Shown here: one piece after another, positions 26,828 through 36,740 of the stretch
How positions within the stretch are numbered: position 1 is the stretch's first letter
Layout: every line of letters starts with the position of its first letter
Assembly: GCF_024643205.1 (NCBI RefSeq)
Contig: NZ_JAMKQJ010000008.1
Location: forward strand, 124,001 to 188,000
Source of the DNA: Parapedobacter tibetensis
Lineage (GTDB): Bacteria > Bacteroidota > Bacteroidia > Sphingobacteriales > Sphingobacteriaceae
Length of the DNA stretch: 64,000 nt
Direction: 5' to 3'
Translations under genes and position numbers: made by a program
Notes under the pieces: generated by a model
The model's input: only the letters and a program-made list of their open reading frames with translations
Told to the model about the DNA's origin: nothing
Databases searched by the model: none

Positions 26828-29158
26828 ATGAGACCAATTATTTACATTCTTTTAATTTCGTCCTTAGCCCTCGGTTGTAATAAGAAGGTATTGGATCGGT
26901 TCGCTGGAACAGATGGATTGATGGCAGCGGTGGCGCCAATTCCGGGGTATGCACACACATGGGCTGATGAGTTTGATTCCTTGTCTCTTGATACGATTCG
27001 ATGGAAGTATCGGATCGGGGTAAGTCAAGAGAGCTATCAGCGACCTGAAAATGTTTCTTTGGATAGCGGCAAGCTGGTGATTTCGCTGAAATGCGAAGAG
27101 TATATGGGGCAAAACCTGACCGGCGGGGGGATAATTACCAATATCCCGAATGGATATGGGTATTATGAAGTGCGTGCTAAAATGGATGGAGGATATGGCT
27201 GGCATGAGGCGTTCTGGACGACCGGTAGCAGCGGATTTGGCGACCCTAACCCATTGACCGACGAGGGGGGACGTAGGTTGGAAATTGATTGTTTTGAGCA
27301 TTATGGTGATTATGATGCGTTTAAATTTACTTACGGCGCTATAGAATGGGGGCCTTACCAAGGGAGTGTAAACAGGGATTACGTGACGACGACACAAGAC
27401 CTTGCGGCCGACTATCACACCTATGGTTTTGAATATACGCCGGACTACTTAAATTATTATTTTGAGGGCGAACTGCTCAAAACAATCGATATGCGCGATG
27501 TGCCCCAGCACGATTTCTATGCTTGGTTGACCTGTATCGCGACAAAACCGGATGCTACAAACTCGGGAACGATGTATTTTGATTACATCAGGGCTTATGA
27601 GATTTCATCAGCGGAATATGAAATCCGTAAGGTACCGTTTATCAATTACCTGGATTCGATTCGTGGCCCGCAGCACTCAAATGGAACGGATCTTTGGATA
27701 GAAGCTGAGGATTTTATTCATACTAACAATTGGAATATCGAACGGGATCTCGACAATGCTTTGGTGGTCAAAGGGTTCACCAGTTTCGATTCAGGCCGCG
27801 ACTCTGCTGCGTTGACAGCGCGGACGGGGATTGTCATCAACAGCGCCGGCAATTACCGGCTATGGGTACGGTCACGGGACTTTAACACGGCTCCGGGTAC
27901 GCGGCAGTTTAAAGTACTGGTGAATGGAGTGGAATCTGCCACGACGTTTGGTACACATGGGACCCATGGATATGACTGGCAAGCTGGAGGGGTGTTTTAT
28001 CTTAACGAAGGCGTGAATATATTGGATGTGTTCGATAGCTCGCAATACCACGCCCGGTGCGACAAGATTTTGCTCACCACCGATACGGCGTTTACACCCG
28101 AACGGATAGGCGGAGTCAGCAATGTAGTGCATGACGACAACTTCCTCGGGCTGCAGCCTTTCGGCGAGGGAAACCTGGTGGTAGTCCGCATAGGTAATGG
28201 CGCCGGGCAGTTGGTGCTTGGGGCAGCGCATCCCGTTTTTCTGGAGGAATATACGAACGAGGGTACCTTGGTGCGTTCCATCCCGATGCCGGTTTCGGTA
28301 TCTGGAGCAAGTAAGCGCCTGACGCTATCGGTATCGGCAACAGACCAAACTGAAGGCTACTTGTCGCGGTCGGCCAACGGAAAATACCTGGCATTGGCGG
28401 GTTACGATGCCGCACCGGGTTATAGTAATGTGGTGGCAACTGCAGGCAATGTGGTGAACAGGGTGGTCGCATTGGTCGGTGACCGTGGACAGGTCAATAC
28501 GACGACGGCATTGCCTGCTTTTGGAAACGTTGCGGTTCGCTCAGCGGTTACAGATGATGGCAGCAAAATTTGGGTAACGGGCGGGGGTAATGGTATCCGG
28601 TATGTTGCCACAGGAAACACGGCGTCACACACGCTCGTATCTTCAACGGGAAGGTGTCTAACGATTTTTGGTAATCAGCTGTATGCCTCATCCACGGCCA
28701 CCGGATTCCGGGTAGCAACAGTAGGAACCGGGCTTCCGACCACCTCGGGACAGGTGATGGCTAACCTGCCGGGGATACCCAATGACCAAGGGAGCCCCTA
28801 TGGTATTTTTCTAGCGGACCTTTCAGATATGGTACTCGGGGTTGACGTCCTGTATGTGGCAGATGAATGGAGCGGTGCCTTGTCCAAGTATTCGCTAGTG
28901 GGTGGTTCATGGACATTAAATGGACAAGTCGGTACGTCAGCCGACCAATATCGGGGCCTTGCCGGAAGGGTTGGAACCGGTGCAGTAGAATTGTTCGCGA
29001 CACGGAAAAATGCGGGATCGGTAAACGGAGGGGGAGAATTGGTGAAGATAGTTGACGGCGGAGGATACAATACCACATTATCGGCAACGCCAGTGGTAAT
29101 TGCCTCGGCACCACCGTTTACATTATTCAGAGGAGTGGCATTGGCACCAACTGAGTAA
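26828..29158 (+). CDS. GH16 lipoprotein with carbohydrate-binding-like module and C-terminal beta-propeller
   Basis: The 776-residue protein has a lipobox (SSLALGC, Cys17). Residues about 40-260 are a GH16 jelly roll with the catalytic motif LEIDCFEH; Glu152, Asp154 and Glu157 fit ExDxxE. GH16 enzymes cut beta-1,3/1,4-glucans, agar, porphyran or carrageenan. Residues about 285-425 form a sugar-binding-like sandwich (IEAEDFIHTNN, LWVRSRDF, ARCDKILLTTDTAFTPE), closely resembling the N-terminus of the FAD oxidoreductase at 43779. Residues about 430-776 show repeated beta-blade patterns (DDGSKIWVTGGGNGIRYVA, DVLYVADEWSGALSKYSL), a likely beta-propeller rarely attached to GH16. First gene of operon B; probably a surface endo-enzyme. 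Confidence 0.82.
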   Translation: MRPIIYILLISSLALGCNKKVLDRFAGTDGLMAAVAPIPGYAHTWADEFDSLSLDTIRWKYRIGVSQESYQRPENVSLDSGKLVISLKCEEYMGQNLTGGGIITNIPNGYGYYEVRAKMDGGYGWHEAFWTTGSSGFGDPNPLTDEGGRRLEIDCFEHYGDYDAFKFTYGAIEWGPYQGSVNRDYVTTTQDLAADYHTYGFEYTPDYLNYYFEGELLKTIDMRDVPQHDFYAWLTCIATKPDATNSGTMYFDYIRAYEISSAEYEIRKVPFINYLDSIRGPQHSNGTDLWIEAEDFIHTNNWNIERDLDNALVVKGFTSFDSGRDSAALTARTGIVINSAGNYRLWVRSRDFNTAPGTRQFKVLVNGVESATTFGTHGTHGYDWQAGGVFYLNEGVNILDVFDSSQYHARCDKILLTTDTAFTPERIGGVSNVVHDDNFLGLQPFGEGNLVVVRIGNGAGQLVLGAAHPVFLEEYTNEGTLVRSIPMPVSVSGASKRLTLSVSATDQTEGYLSRSANGKYLALAGYDAAPGYSNVVATAGNVVNRVVALVGDRGQVNTTTALPAFGNVAVRSAVTDDGSKIWVTGGGNGIRYVATGNTASHTLVSSTGRCLTIFGNQLYASSTATGFRVATVGTGLPTTSGQVMANLPGIPNDQGSPYGIFLADLSDMVLGVDVLYVADEWSGALSKYSLVGGSWTLNGQVGTSADQYRGLAGRVGTGAVELFATRKNAGSVNGGGELVKIVDGGGYNTTLSATPVVIASAPPFTLFRGVALAPTE

Positions 29159-29203
29159 TCATTTTGAGCGAACCAATTATAATGACTATTAAATGATGAA
29201 CAA

Positions 29204-32200
29204 ATGAGATTAACGTTTATTGTACTATTAGCGCTTTGTGTGGTCACAAATTACACTTGGGCGCAATCGCGAAAGCTCACCGGTACTGTACTTGATGAGG
29301 CCGGAGAGCCGGTCGCTGGCGTAAATGTAATGCCGGATGACGGTACAGCCGCTACACGCACCAATGAAAAAGGCGAATTTTCGTTGGTCATTTCGGAGAA
29401 AACCATGCAAGTGCAGTTTTCGAGCATATCGTATATGTCTCAAACTGTTCCAGTAACCAACGATACACACCTTGATATTATCCTAAAGCAGGATGTAATT
29501 GGGCTAGAAGAAGCCATCGTGGTTGGATACGGTACGCAGAAAAAGGCCAACCTAACCGGTGCCGTTGCCTCCGTGGAGGTAGATGAAGTGGAGGGTAGGG
29601 CGCTAACGAGCGTCGACCAACTGCTCCAGGGGAAGGCTGCTGGCGTGGGTATTGTACAGAACTCGGGCAGGCCCGGCGACGATATGTCTGAAATCCGAAT
29701 ACGTGGTGTCTCCTCCATAGACAACAATAACGAACCGTTAGTAATTGTAGATGGTGTGCAGGCTAACCTGAATGATGTGAGTCCGAATGACATCGCTTCG
29801 GTTTCCGTGTTGAAAGATGCTGCTTCCGCCGCTATTTATGGTTCACGCGCGTCTGCTGGGGTAATTGTAATTGAAACAAAACGCGGTGCTGCTGACGGGG
29901 ATGGGTTGAAGCTCGACTACAACGGTACGCTCTCCGTAAGCAATGCGACCCGATTGCCTGAAACCGTGGATTCTTATACGTATGCGCGACTGATTAATGA
30001 GGCCCGCCAAAATGTGGGTCAGCCTCCAGTTTATAGTGATGCCGTAGTCGAATTGTATCGGAACCAAACCGATTCCAGATATCCCAGCACAGACTGGTAT
30101 GATACCTATTTCAAGCAGGGGCAGATGCAAAATCACTATATCGCGCTGCGTGGGGGAAATAAGAACTACCGATTCTCAAACTCCGTGGCATATAAAGACC
30201 AACAGGGAGTGTTGATCGGAACGGGTGCAAATCGGATTTCATTCAATAGCAATTTGTCAGGTTCGTTTTTTAACAATAAACTTCGATTGGGGTTGGGTGC
30301 TGTTGGATACCGGGAACGTGTGGATGAACTTACCTCAGCGACCAACTCCGTCATGTCGGAGATTGCGGGCATGTCACCCGCTGCTTTCATACGGTCTATC
30401 GACACACTCACAGGTAATGAGAACCTCTATGGCTATAATGCTCGGTTTCTTGCGGCGAGGGAGCTGGGGGGAGGAATAAATTCAATGGCGAATAACCTCA
30501 ACACCCGTGCTTCGGTGGAATTGGAGCCGGTGAAAAACCTTGTGGGAAAACTGTTGCTGTCAAACAATAAATATGGAGACGAATACGTGAATTTTTCTCC
30601 GGAATTTTATACTGCCGGTGATTTTTTGGAAAGCTCGACCAACAAAAGGCAGTCTTCATTGGAAAAGCGGTTTTTGAAACGGGACCAGAATACGTTTTTG
30701 TTATCCCTGGATTACGGGTTGACCGCCGGAAAGCACGACATGCAGTTTTTTGCAGCACATGAAAAACTAGAAACGATCTACAAACGTGACGACGGCTCTG
30801 TTTTGGAATTATCCAGCAATGCCCCGATTTTTAACTATGGTGATCCAAATACCCTTTACCTCAATAGTTTGGCTTATGAGTTTGCTACCTCGTCGTATTT
30901 CGGCAGATTCAACTATGTGTTCGCTGACAAGTACTTGCTGGAAGTGAATTTTCGGAGGGACGGTTCATCCCGTTTTTCAAAAGCAAACCGTTGGGGTAAC
31001 TTCCCATCGGTTTCCGCCGGATGGCGAATCAGTGAAGAGCCTTTCCTGAAGCAATGGGATTTCCTGAACCTGAAACTGAGAGCCTCGTGGGGCCGCTTGG
31101 GTAACCAGAATATCTGGTCGCAGTATGCATTTGCAGACCAGATGAGTGGTCAGGAGTATTATGCGTTCGGAAACGTCATCGTTCCGGGCCGCGGGACAAC
31201 GTTGTTGGCCAACCAAGCGACAAGGTGGGAAACGACCGAACAAACCAACGTAGGGCTTGACCTCGTGTTGTGGAACCGGTTCAACTTGGAGGCTGATTTT
31301 TTTACCAAAAAAACATTTGATATTTTGGCCCGGGTTACAATCCCGCCCTCATTGGGGGTAAGCTCGTTGCCGTATCAGAATGTGGGTACGATGATCAATA
31401 AAGGAATCGAAATCAACTTGGGCTATAGGTCTACGCCACACAAAGATCGGTTGAACTACGCGATTGCAGCGAATTTAACCTACCTCACCAATGAGCTGAC
31501 CGATCTCGGCGGTCTGCCCTTTATTGACCATACCGCCAACATAAGGAGTGTCGTAGGCCATCCGTTTTCATCGTTCTACGGATACCGCATGGAAGGGGTT
31601 TATCAGGTGTCTGACTTTACCTGGCAAGAAAATAGCGATCCTTCTATCCCGCATACCGAACGGACCTATGTGCTGAAAGACGGGTACCCTGACCAATCGA
31701 GCTTAATGGATTCACCGGCTCCGGGAGATATCAAACTGGCAGACACCGACGGGAACGGTGCCGTAACACCCGGCGATCGTGTGCTGATCGGAAATCCATT
31801 GCCCAAATGGCAATATGGGTTCAGCGCAGATCTTTCCTATAAGCAGTTCAGTTTGAACATCATCGGACATGGTGTGAGTGGGGCGGATGCGTACATGAAT
31901 GGCAAATTGATTGCTCCGTTTTTTAATACGAACGGCCCGATACGAACGGAAATGGTGGATAAGAGATGGACATTTGAAAACCCGTCCGACCGTTACCAGC
32001 GGATATATGTAGACAAGACACGGGATGCCTTGGTAACCAGCTATAATATTTACAATGCTTCATTTTTCCGTTTGAAAAGTGTACAACTGGGTTACGAATT
32101 GCCCATTGCTTTTGTGCAACGCTATAAAGTGAACCGCTGCCGGGTGTTCGTGAATGCAGAGAACCTCCTGCTAGTTACGCCTTTTGTAGAGGGATTTGAT

Positions 32201-32284
32201 CCGGAACGGAGCTATAACAGTGTCACAGCAGCATTCCACCCGCAGATTGCCAGTTTTTCTTTTGGTTTCAACCTTAATTTTTAG
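29204..32284 (+). CDS. SusC/RagA-type TonB-dependent outer-membrane glycan transporter (B)
   Basis: The 1026-residue protein has a standard signal peptide (LALCVVTNYTWAQ). The carboxypeptidase-D-like domain (LTGTVLDEAGEPVAGVNVMP) is followed by the TonB-contact segment EEAIVVGYGTQKK and the plug (IRIRGVSSIDNNNEPLVIVD). The barrel ends in FSFGFNLNF, with a terminal Phe as usual for outer-membrane barrels. It is closely related to SusC A over much of its length (for example ARVTIPPSLGVSSLPYQNVG versus ARITIPGSLGVSGTPYQNVG). That suggests a duplication or related substrates. Its SusD partner starts 4 bp downstream. Confidence 0.95.
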   Translation: MRLTFIVLLALCVVTNYTWAQSRKLTGTVLDEAGEPVAGVNVMPDDGTAATRTNEKGEFSLVISEKTMQVQFSSISYMSQTVPVTNDTHLDIILKQDVIGLEEAIVVGYGTQKKANLTGAVASVEVDEVEGRALTSVDQLLQGKAAGVGIVQNSGRPGDDMSEIRIRGVSSIDNNNEPLVIVDGVQANLNDVSPNDIASVSVLKDAASAAIYGSRASAGVIVIETKRGAADGDGLKLDYNGTLSVSNATRLPETVDSYTYARLINEARQNVGQPPVYSDAVVELYRNQTDSRYPSTDWYDTYFKQGQMQNHYIALRGGNKNYRFSNSVAYKDQQGVLIGTGANRISFNSNLSGSFFNNKLRLGLGAVGYRERVDELTSATNSVMSEIAGMSPAAFIRSIDTLTGNENLYGYNARFLAARELGGGINSMANNLNTRASVELEPVKNLVGKLLLSNNKYGDEYVNFSPEFYTAGDFLESSTNKRQSSLEKRFLKRDQNTFLLSLDYGLTAGKHDMQFFAAHEKLETIYKRDDGSVLELSSNAPIFNYGDPNTLYLNSLAYEFATSSYFGRFNYVFADKYLLEVNFRRDGSSRFSKANRWGNFPSVSAGWRISEEPFLKQWDFLNLKLRASWGRLGNQNIWSQYAFADQMSGQEYYAFGNVIVPGRGTTLLANQATRWETTEQTNVGLDLVLWNRFNLEADFFTKKTFDILARVTIPPSLGVSSLPYQNVGTMINKGIEINLGYRSTPHKDRLNYAIAANLTYLTNELTDLGGLPFIDHTANIRSVVGHPFSSFYGYRMEGVYQVSDFTWQENSDPSIPHTERTYVLKDGYPDQSSLMDSPAPGDIKLADTDGNGAVTPGDRVLIGNPLPKWQYGFSADLSYKQFSLNIIGHGVSGADAYMNGKLIAPFFNTNGPIRTEMVDKRWTFENPSDRYQRIYVDKTRDALVTSYNIYNASFFRLKSVQLGYELPIAFVQRYKVNRCRVFVNAENLLLVTPFVEGFDPERSYNSVTAAFHPQIASFSFGFNLNF

Positions 32285-32288
32285 ACTT

Positions 32289-33914
32289 ATGATTACGAAA
32301 TGTTTTAAATTGTGTGTGTTTGCCAGCTTGCTATTCGTTGGTTCGGCTTGCGATGATGAATTTCTTGATCGTAAACCGATCGATTTTCTGTCGCCGGATA
32401 ATTTCAATACAGAGCGCGATGTCCGCGAGGCCGTAAATGGCATTTATAAGGCCTTTATTTCGGATCGTAATGAACCGATTTACACGGATTTTATTGTAGA
32501 CAATGGGTATTACGTTGACTACCAATTGTTATGGACACGGAACTTCAATAATGAGGCGGCCTTAGTAGTCAATAAATGGTCGCGCAATTACAGCGTTATC
32601 CTGCGGGCCAATACCGTGCTGCATTATATCGATGAAGTGGAGATGTCGGAGACAAGTTACAACCAGTTTAAGGGTGAAGCATTTTTTTTACGTGCGCTGG
32701 CATACTTTGACCTGTCGTTTTTCTTTGGGGATGTTCCGTTGCGGTTAAAGCCGGAGGGCTTGGATGAAGCGGACAAGCCACTATCGCCGAAAGAAGAGGT
32801 GGTGGAAATGGTGCTGGCCGATCTGGAAACGGCTGCCGAGCTTTTGCCACCCAAGTATGCAGCTGACAATAGAGGACGGGCAACAAAGGGGGCGGCGCTC
32901 GCTATAAAAGCTCGCACGCTGCTATTCAACCACCGCTATGAAGAGGCAGTGGATTACTGCAAGAAAGTAAGGGAGTTGGGAGTATACGAAATCATGCCTG
33001 AATACCGACTACTATTCCTGCCTGAAGGCGAGGCTGACAATAAGGAGGTAATCTTTGACATGCAATTCGAACAGCATACGGCGCAATTCGAGTTATCAAC
33101 CATTTGGTATACACGGTTCCGCTCGTGGAGTGGCTATCAGGTGTCATATGATCTATATGAGCAGTTTTATTCCACCAATGGCTTATCCATCGTTGACCCG
33201 GATAATACAATGTATGATCCGACGATTAGGCCGACCGGCATTGCTGCACCCTCCAATTATATCAAAGAGGGAGGTTATGACAACCGTTTCCAGAACCGGG
33301 ATCCGCGCTTGCATTATTCAATCGTCGTGCCTTATTCCATCCGTGATTATAACCTAACGAACGGAGACCCCATCGTGTATTACCCTTCGCAACAAGCTTC
33401 GGCAAATTTCACGAGTTTCCGTGTGCGTAAATACGTGGACTATACGGACAATGGGGTCAATAATGTCTCGGGGGTCAATCCTATCGTTATCCGTTATGCG
33501 GATGTATTGCTGATGGAAGCGGAAGCTTTAGTAGAACAAGGTGGATATAACGAAGCAGAGGTATATGACCTCATCAACCAAGTACGCCAGCGTGAAAGTG
33601 TTGCGATGCCCAAAGTAGAAGATGTGGAAGGCGTTGGACTTTCTCCGGAAGCACTAATCGACGTAATCCGGCATGAAAGGCGGGTGGAGTTTGCATTCGA
33701 AGGCTTACGGATATTTGATGTGATGCGCTGGGAAGTCGGCGAGGAAGCTTACCAGGACTTGCGTGGATTTAGGCCAGGTAAGCTTTCACCGTATGTGAGC
33801 AACATGGAATATGAGGTTTATGCTGTGCTTTCTCGCTCGTTTGATGCATCTAAGCCTTACCAATGGCCAATCCCTAAGGTGGAGTTGGACGCTAATAGGG
33901 GGATTTCCGAATGA
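32289..33914 (+). CDS. SusD/RagB-type glycan-binding lipoprotein (B)
   Basis: The 541-residue lipoprotein has a lipobox ending VGSAC, then DDEFLDRKPIDFLSPDNFNT. The scaffold blocks FLRALAYFDLSFFFGDVPLR, RATKGAALAIKAR, IRYADVLLMEAEALVEQ and VEFAFEGLRIFDVMRW are all present. The frame is open back to 32196, inside susC, but the ATG at 32289 puts the signal peptide first. It ends DANRGISE, a few residues short of the usual NPGY end. Its stop codon overlaps (ATGA) the start of the relic at 33911. It resembles SusD A strongly. Confidence 0.93.
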   Translation: MITKCFKLCVFASLLFVGSACDDEFLDRKPIDFLSPDNFNTERDVREAVNGIYKAFISDRNEPIYTDFIVDNGYYVDYQLLWTRNFNNEAALVVNKWSRNYSVILRANTVLHYIDEVEMSETSYNQFKGEAFFLRALAYFDLSFFFGDVPLRLKPEGLDEADKPLSPKEEVVEMVLADLETAAELLPPKYAADNRGRATKGAALAIKARTLLFNHRYEEAVDYCKKVRELGVYEIMPEYRLLFLPEGEADNKEVIFDMQFEQHTAQFELSTIWYTRFRSWSGYQVSYDLYEQFYSTNGLSIVDPDNTMYDPTIRPTGIAAPSNYIKEGGYDNRFQNRDPRLHYSIVVPYSIRDYNLTNGDPIVYYPSQQASANFTSFRVRKYVDYTDNGVNNVSGVNPIVIRYADVLLMEAEALVEQGGYNEAEVYDLINQVRQRESVAMPKVEDVEGVGLSPEALIDVIRHERRVEFAFEGLRIFDVMRWEVGEEAYQDLRGFRPGKLSPYVSNMEYEVYAVLSRSFDASKPYQWPIPKVELDANRGISE

Positions 33915-34103
33915 TAAAATACGCGTCACTAATTACACGGTTTCTTTTTATTGGCAGTATTAATACCCTCGCTCAAATTTACCATACCGGTTGATGGGGA
34001 CAGAAAGGAGCTGCGATTCGAATTGGAAGTAGAAGATTTGGAGGGCAACAAAACGGCATCCGGACCGCTTTGGCTGGGTATGCAGACCAGTCAGGCAAAA
34101 TAG
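33911..34103 (+). pseudogene. Relic of a gene for a 921-residue-type toroid protein (both ends kept, middle lost)
   Basis: An ATG overlapping the susD stop opens a 27-codon frame that is almost entirely a signal peptide (MIKYASLITRFLFIGSINTL, then AQ). It hits a stop at 33992-33994. In another frame, from about 33975 to the TAG at 34101-34103, the DNA encodes FTIPVD, then LRFELEVEDLEGN. This matches the C-terminus of the protein at 22726-25491 (FTIRLD, LQFQLEVEDINGN). The simplest reading is a deletion of roughly 2.6 kb with a frameshift, joining signal peptide to C-terminus near 33971-33978. The position after susD parallels operon A only in part, since there GH106 lies between. Confidence 0.7.
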
Positions 34104-34129
34104 AAGTGCAAAAATCAAAAGATAATAAT

Positions 34130-36715
34130 ATGAGGAGTGCTATATGCAAACAGATTTTTATAGCGTGGTCTTTTGTAGCAACCATAACCGCTGTTTATGC
34201 AGAAAATGAAGGAGCCGGGGCGGAACACCTATCACTAAATGGCCGTTGGGCGTTTCGGACTATCGAAACGTTGGCGGAGGCCGCTCCGCTCGCGCATCCC
34301 GATACAGTATGGTACACGAGCGGCTCTTTGACGGTTCCCGGTAATTGGGATACGGAAATGGAATATGCACAATACAAAGGATTAGGAATGTACCGCAGGG
34401 AAATCGCCGTGCCAGCATCTTGGAAGGGGGCGGTGGTGCGAGTACATTTCGAAGCGGTATACGAAACGGCATACATTTATATAAACGGCCATTATGTGGG
34501 TAGCCACAAAGGGGGATATACCCCCTTTGAATTTCGGGTTGAAGATTTGCTGAAAGCGGGCGAAAGCAATACGATCGCGGTGGTGGTCGACAATCGGTAC
34601 AACAGGGGAGCTTGGTGGGCGTGGGGGGGGATTAGTCGAAACGTCGCTTTGGTCAAGTATGAAGACGTTCGAGTCAACCGATTACTGATAACCCCTCATG
34701 TGGACCTACAAACCAAAATGGCTGAGGTATATATGACGTATAGCGTTGAAAATATTGCGCGTAATGCCCGTGAGCTAACGGTGGAGATCAGCGTGTATGG
34801 GGATTCGGATTACCGCACTGCCGTTGCCGACACCGCCTACACGATATTCGTTGATACGGAGAAATCGGAAAAACAGGAGATATCCCTGAAATTGCCGGAT
34901 ACCATAAAGCTGTGGCATTTCGATCACCCGCATCTTTATGCGTGCGAGGTGGTCATCCACGAAAACGGTAGGACCTTGCATCGTAGACGTTCGACGTTGG
35001 GTTTCCGAACCATCGAAGTAAAAAACCAACAATTGCTCCTAAATGGCGAATCGGTTCGATTAGCTGGCTTTAATCGTGTCCATGATCATCGAGCCGTTGG
35101 AAATACCGAGCCCTTCTGGCTGATCAAACAGGATTTGGACCACATGAAGCGCCTCGGCTGTAACATGACACGCATGATGCATGCCCCCTTGTCCCCTGAA
35201 TTGTTGGCTTATGCTGATAAAATAGGGATGCTCATCATTCAGGAAATACCGGTTTGGGGACGGGAGGACCCCCAGGCTTTTGAAAACAATCCATTAACAA
35301 AGCAATGGCTCAAGGAGATGATTGAACGGGACTATAACCACCCTTCGGTTATGGCCTGGAGCGTTTCCAACGAACTGGTATTAGATCTCAATGATTGGCA
35401 AAACATGCGGATGAGCAGGGAGCAATACAACTACATCAAATCGATGATGCGGTATGTAAGAGAACAACTCGATACGAGCCGGTTGGTGACCTATGTGAGC
35501 CTAACGGCGTTTAGGGAGGGCATCACACCGGATATGGAGCCTGCGGATGCCGCCGATATCGTATGCTTCAACAACTACGGCGATTTTGTACAGGCCGCCA
35601 AGCGCATTCACGACCGTTGGCCTGAGAAGGTGATCTTGTTGACGGAATTCGGACAGGGCCAAATCGGCCCTCAAGTTGACGATACATTACGCACGATCGT
35701 TTTGGATCGGTTTAATAAAATTGCTGAATTGCCATATGTTGCGGGCGCTTCGTTGTGGACTTACAACGATTACCGAAGTAACTATCACGGGACGCCGCTT
35801 GGAGGCGACCGCACGTGGGGGGTCGTTGACGTATGGCGAAGGCCCAAAAAAGCCGCCGATCAGATACAAGCGGCATTTGCCCCGATTGCGGGGTGGGATG
35901 TAGGATTGGAAGGAAAGAAGCGAACGCTGCCAGTCAGGATCCGTCCGAAGGGAGAAAACGCCATTCCTAATTACGTCATAAGGGGGTATCGACTTCATAT
36001 CGCTTTACACGATAAGAACAATCAGATCCGTCACAAAGACTCGATTGGATTGCCTGATATTGCTCCGGGTGATGCGGTTGTGTCGCATGTATTTTCCTAT
36101 CCGAAGAACGTGGAAGGTAAGTTCGCTTACGCATCGGTAAGACTGGTTAATCCAACGGGCCATACGGTGTACGAGCAAATCTTGTATGCTAAAAAACCTG
36201 AAAAACCGGAGGTCGTGTCTTCCTTGATGAGCGATACGGCTGTGAGGCTATTCGTCAATCCCCCCTTGCCCAAGACAACTATGTTTGTCGAACTCCATTC
36301 AGGGGATGCACTCAACACCCAAGCACATTGGATCGATATCCCCAGAAATGGGCTCGATTCCCAAAGCCAGGTGAATGTATACACGGTAAATGACGTAGGG
36401 AAAAGCAGTCCGTTAACGCTCGATATCACCTTTTCTGGTGCATTTTTGCCGCCGTTGATTAGGGCTGCAATGCAAGTAGACGACGGCATCGCAGTAGGGT
36501 ATAGTGTACAATCAAAAGATAGTCATTACCGGATACAGTACCGGCCTATCGGGAGTACACGAGGTATCCGTGAAGTTGTTACGGAGCTCGAAGGTTCCGC
36601 TAAAATCAGGATAGGGAATCCAACCGGCTATGAGGTTAGGATCAGGGAAGAACTGAATGGCATGGAAAGCCAATGGTCGCCCTGGGAAAAGGTGAAAAGC
36701 AACAAGGTAGAATAA
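34130..36715 (+). CDS. Glycoside hydrolase family 2 (beta-galactosidase/beta-glucuronidase-like)
   Basis: The 861-residue protein has a signal peptide (IAWSFVATITAVYA). The N-terminal sugar-binding sandwich is evident in LTVPGNWDTEMEYAQYKGLG and MYRREIAVP, then an Ig-like domain, then the barrel. Glu415 in WSVSNEL is the acid/base and Glu506 in LLTEFGQG the nucleophile. Both are in the right order and about 90 residues apart. About 250 further residues form additional beta domains, ending in a fibronectin-like part (YRIQYRPIGSTRGIR). GH2 enzymes remove terminal beta-linked galactose, mannose, glucuronate or galacturonate; the exact sugar is not clear. The frame opens at 34070 inside the relic, but the ATG at 34130 fits the signal peptide. 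Confidence 0.86.
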   Translation: MRSAICKQIFIAWSFVATITAVYAENEGAGAEHLSLNGRWAFRTIETLAEAAPLAHPDTVWYTSGSLTVPGNWDTEMEYAQYKGLGMYRREIAVPASWKGAVVRVHFEAVYETAYIYINGHYVGSHKGGYTPFEFRVEDLLKAGESNTIAVVVDNRYNRGAWWAWGGISRNVALVKYEDVRVNRLLITPHVDLQTKMAEVYMTYSVENIARNARELTVEISVYGDSDYRTAVADTAYTIFVDTEKSEKQEISLKLPDTIKLWHFDHPHLYACEVVIHENGRTLHRRRSTLGFRTIEVKNQQLLLNGESVRLAGFNRVHDHRAVGNTEPFWLIKQDLDHMKRLGCNMTRMMHAPLSPELLAYADKIGMLIIQEIPVWGREDPQAFENNPLTKQWLKEMIERDYNHPSVMAWSVSNELVLDLNDWQNMRMSREQYNYIKSMMRYVREQLDTSRLVTYVSLTAFREGITPDMEPADAADIVCFNNYGDFVQAAKRIHDRWPEKVILLTEFGQGQIGPQVDDTLRTIVLDRFNKIAELPYVAGASLWTYNDYRSNYHGTPLGGDRTWGVVDVWRRPKKAADQIQAAFAPIAGWDVGLEGKKRTLPVRIRPKGENAIPNYVIRGYRLHIALHDKNNQIRHKDSIGLPDIAPGDAVVSHVFSYPKNVEGKFAYASVRLVNPTGHTVYEQILYAKKPEKPEVVSSLMSDTAVRLFVNPPLPKTTMFVELHSGDALNTQAHWIDIPRNGLDSQSQVNVYTVNDVGKSSPLTLDITFSGAFLPPLIRAAMQVDDGIAVGYSVQSKDSHYRIQYRPIGSTRGIREVVTELEGSAKIRIGNPTGYEVRIREELNGMESQWSPWEKVKSNKVE

Positions 36716-36740
36716 ATACGATGGAAGCTTGGTGGCCACC

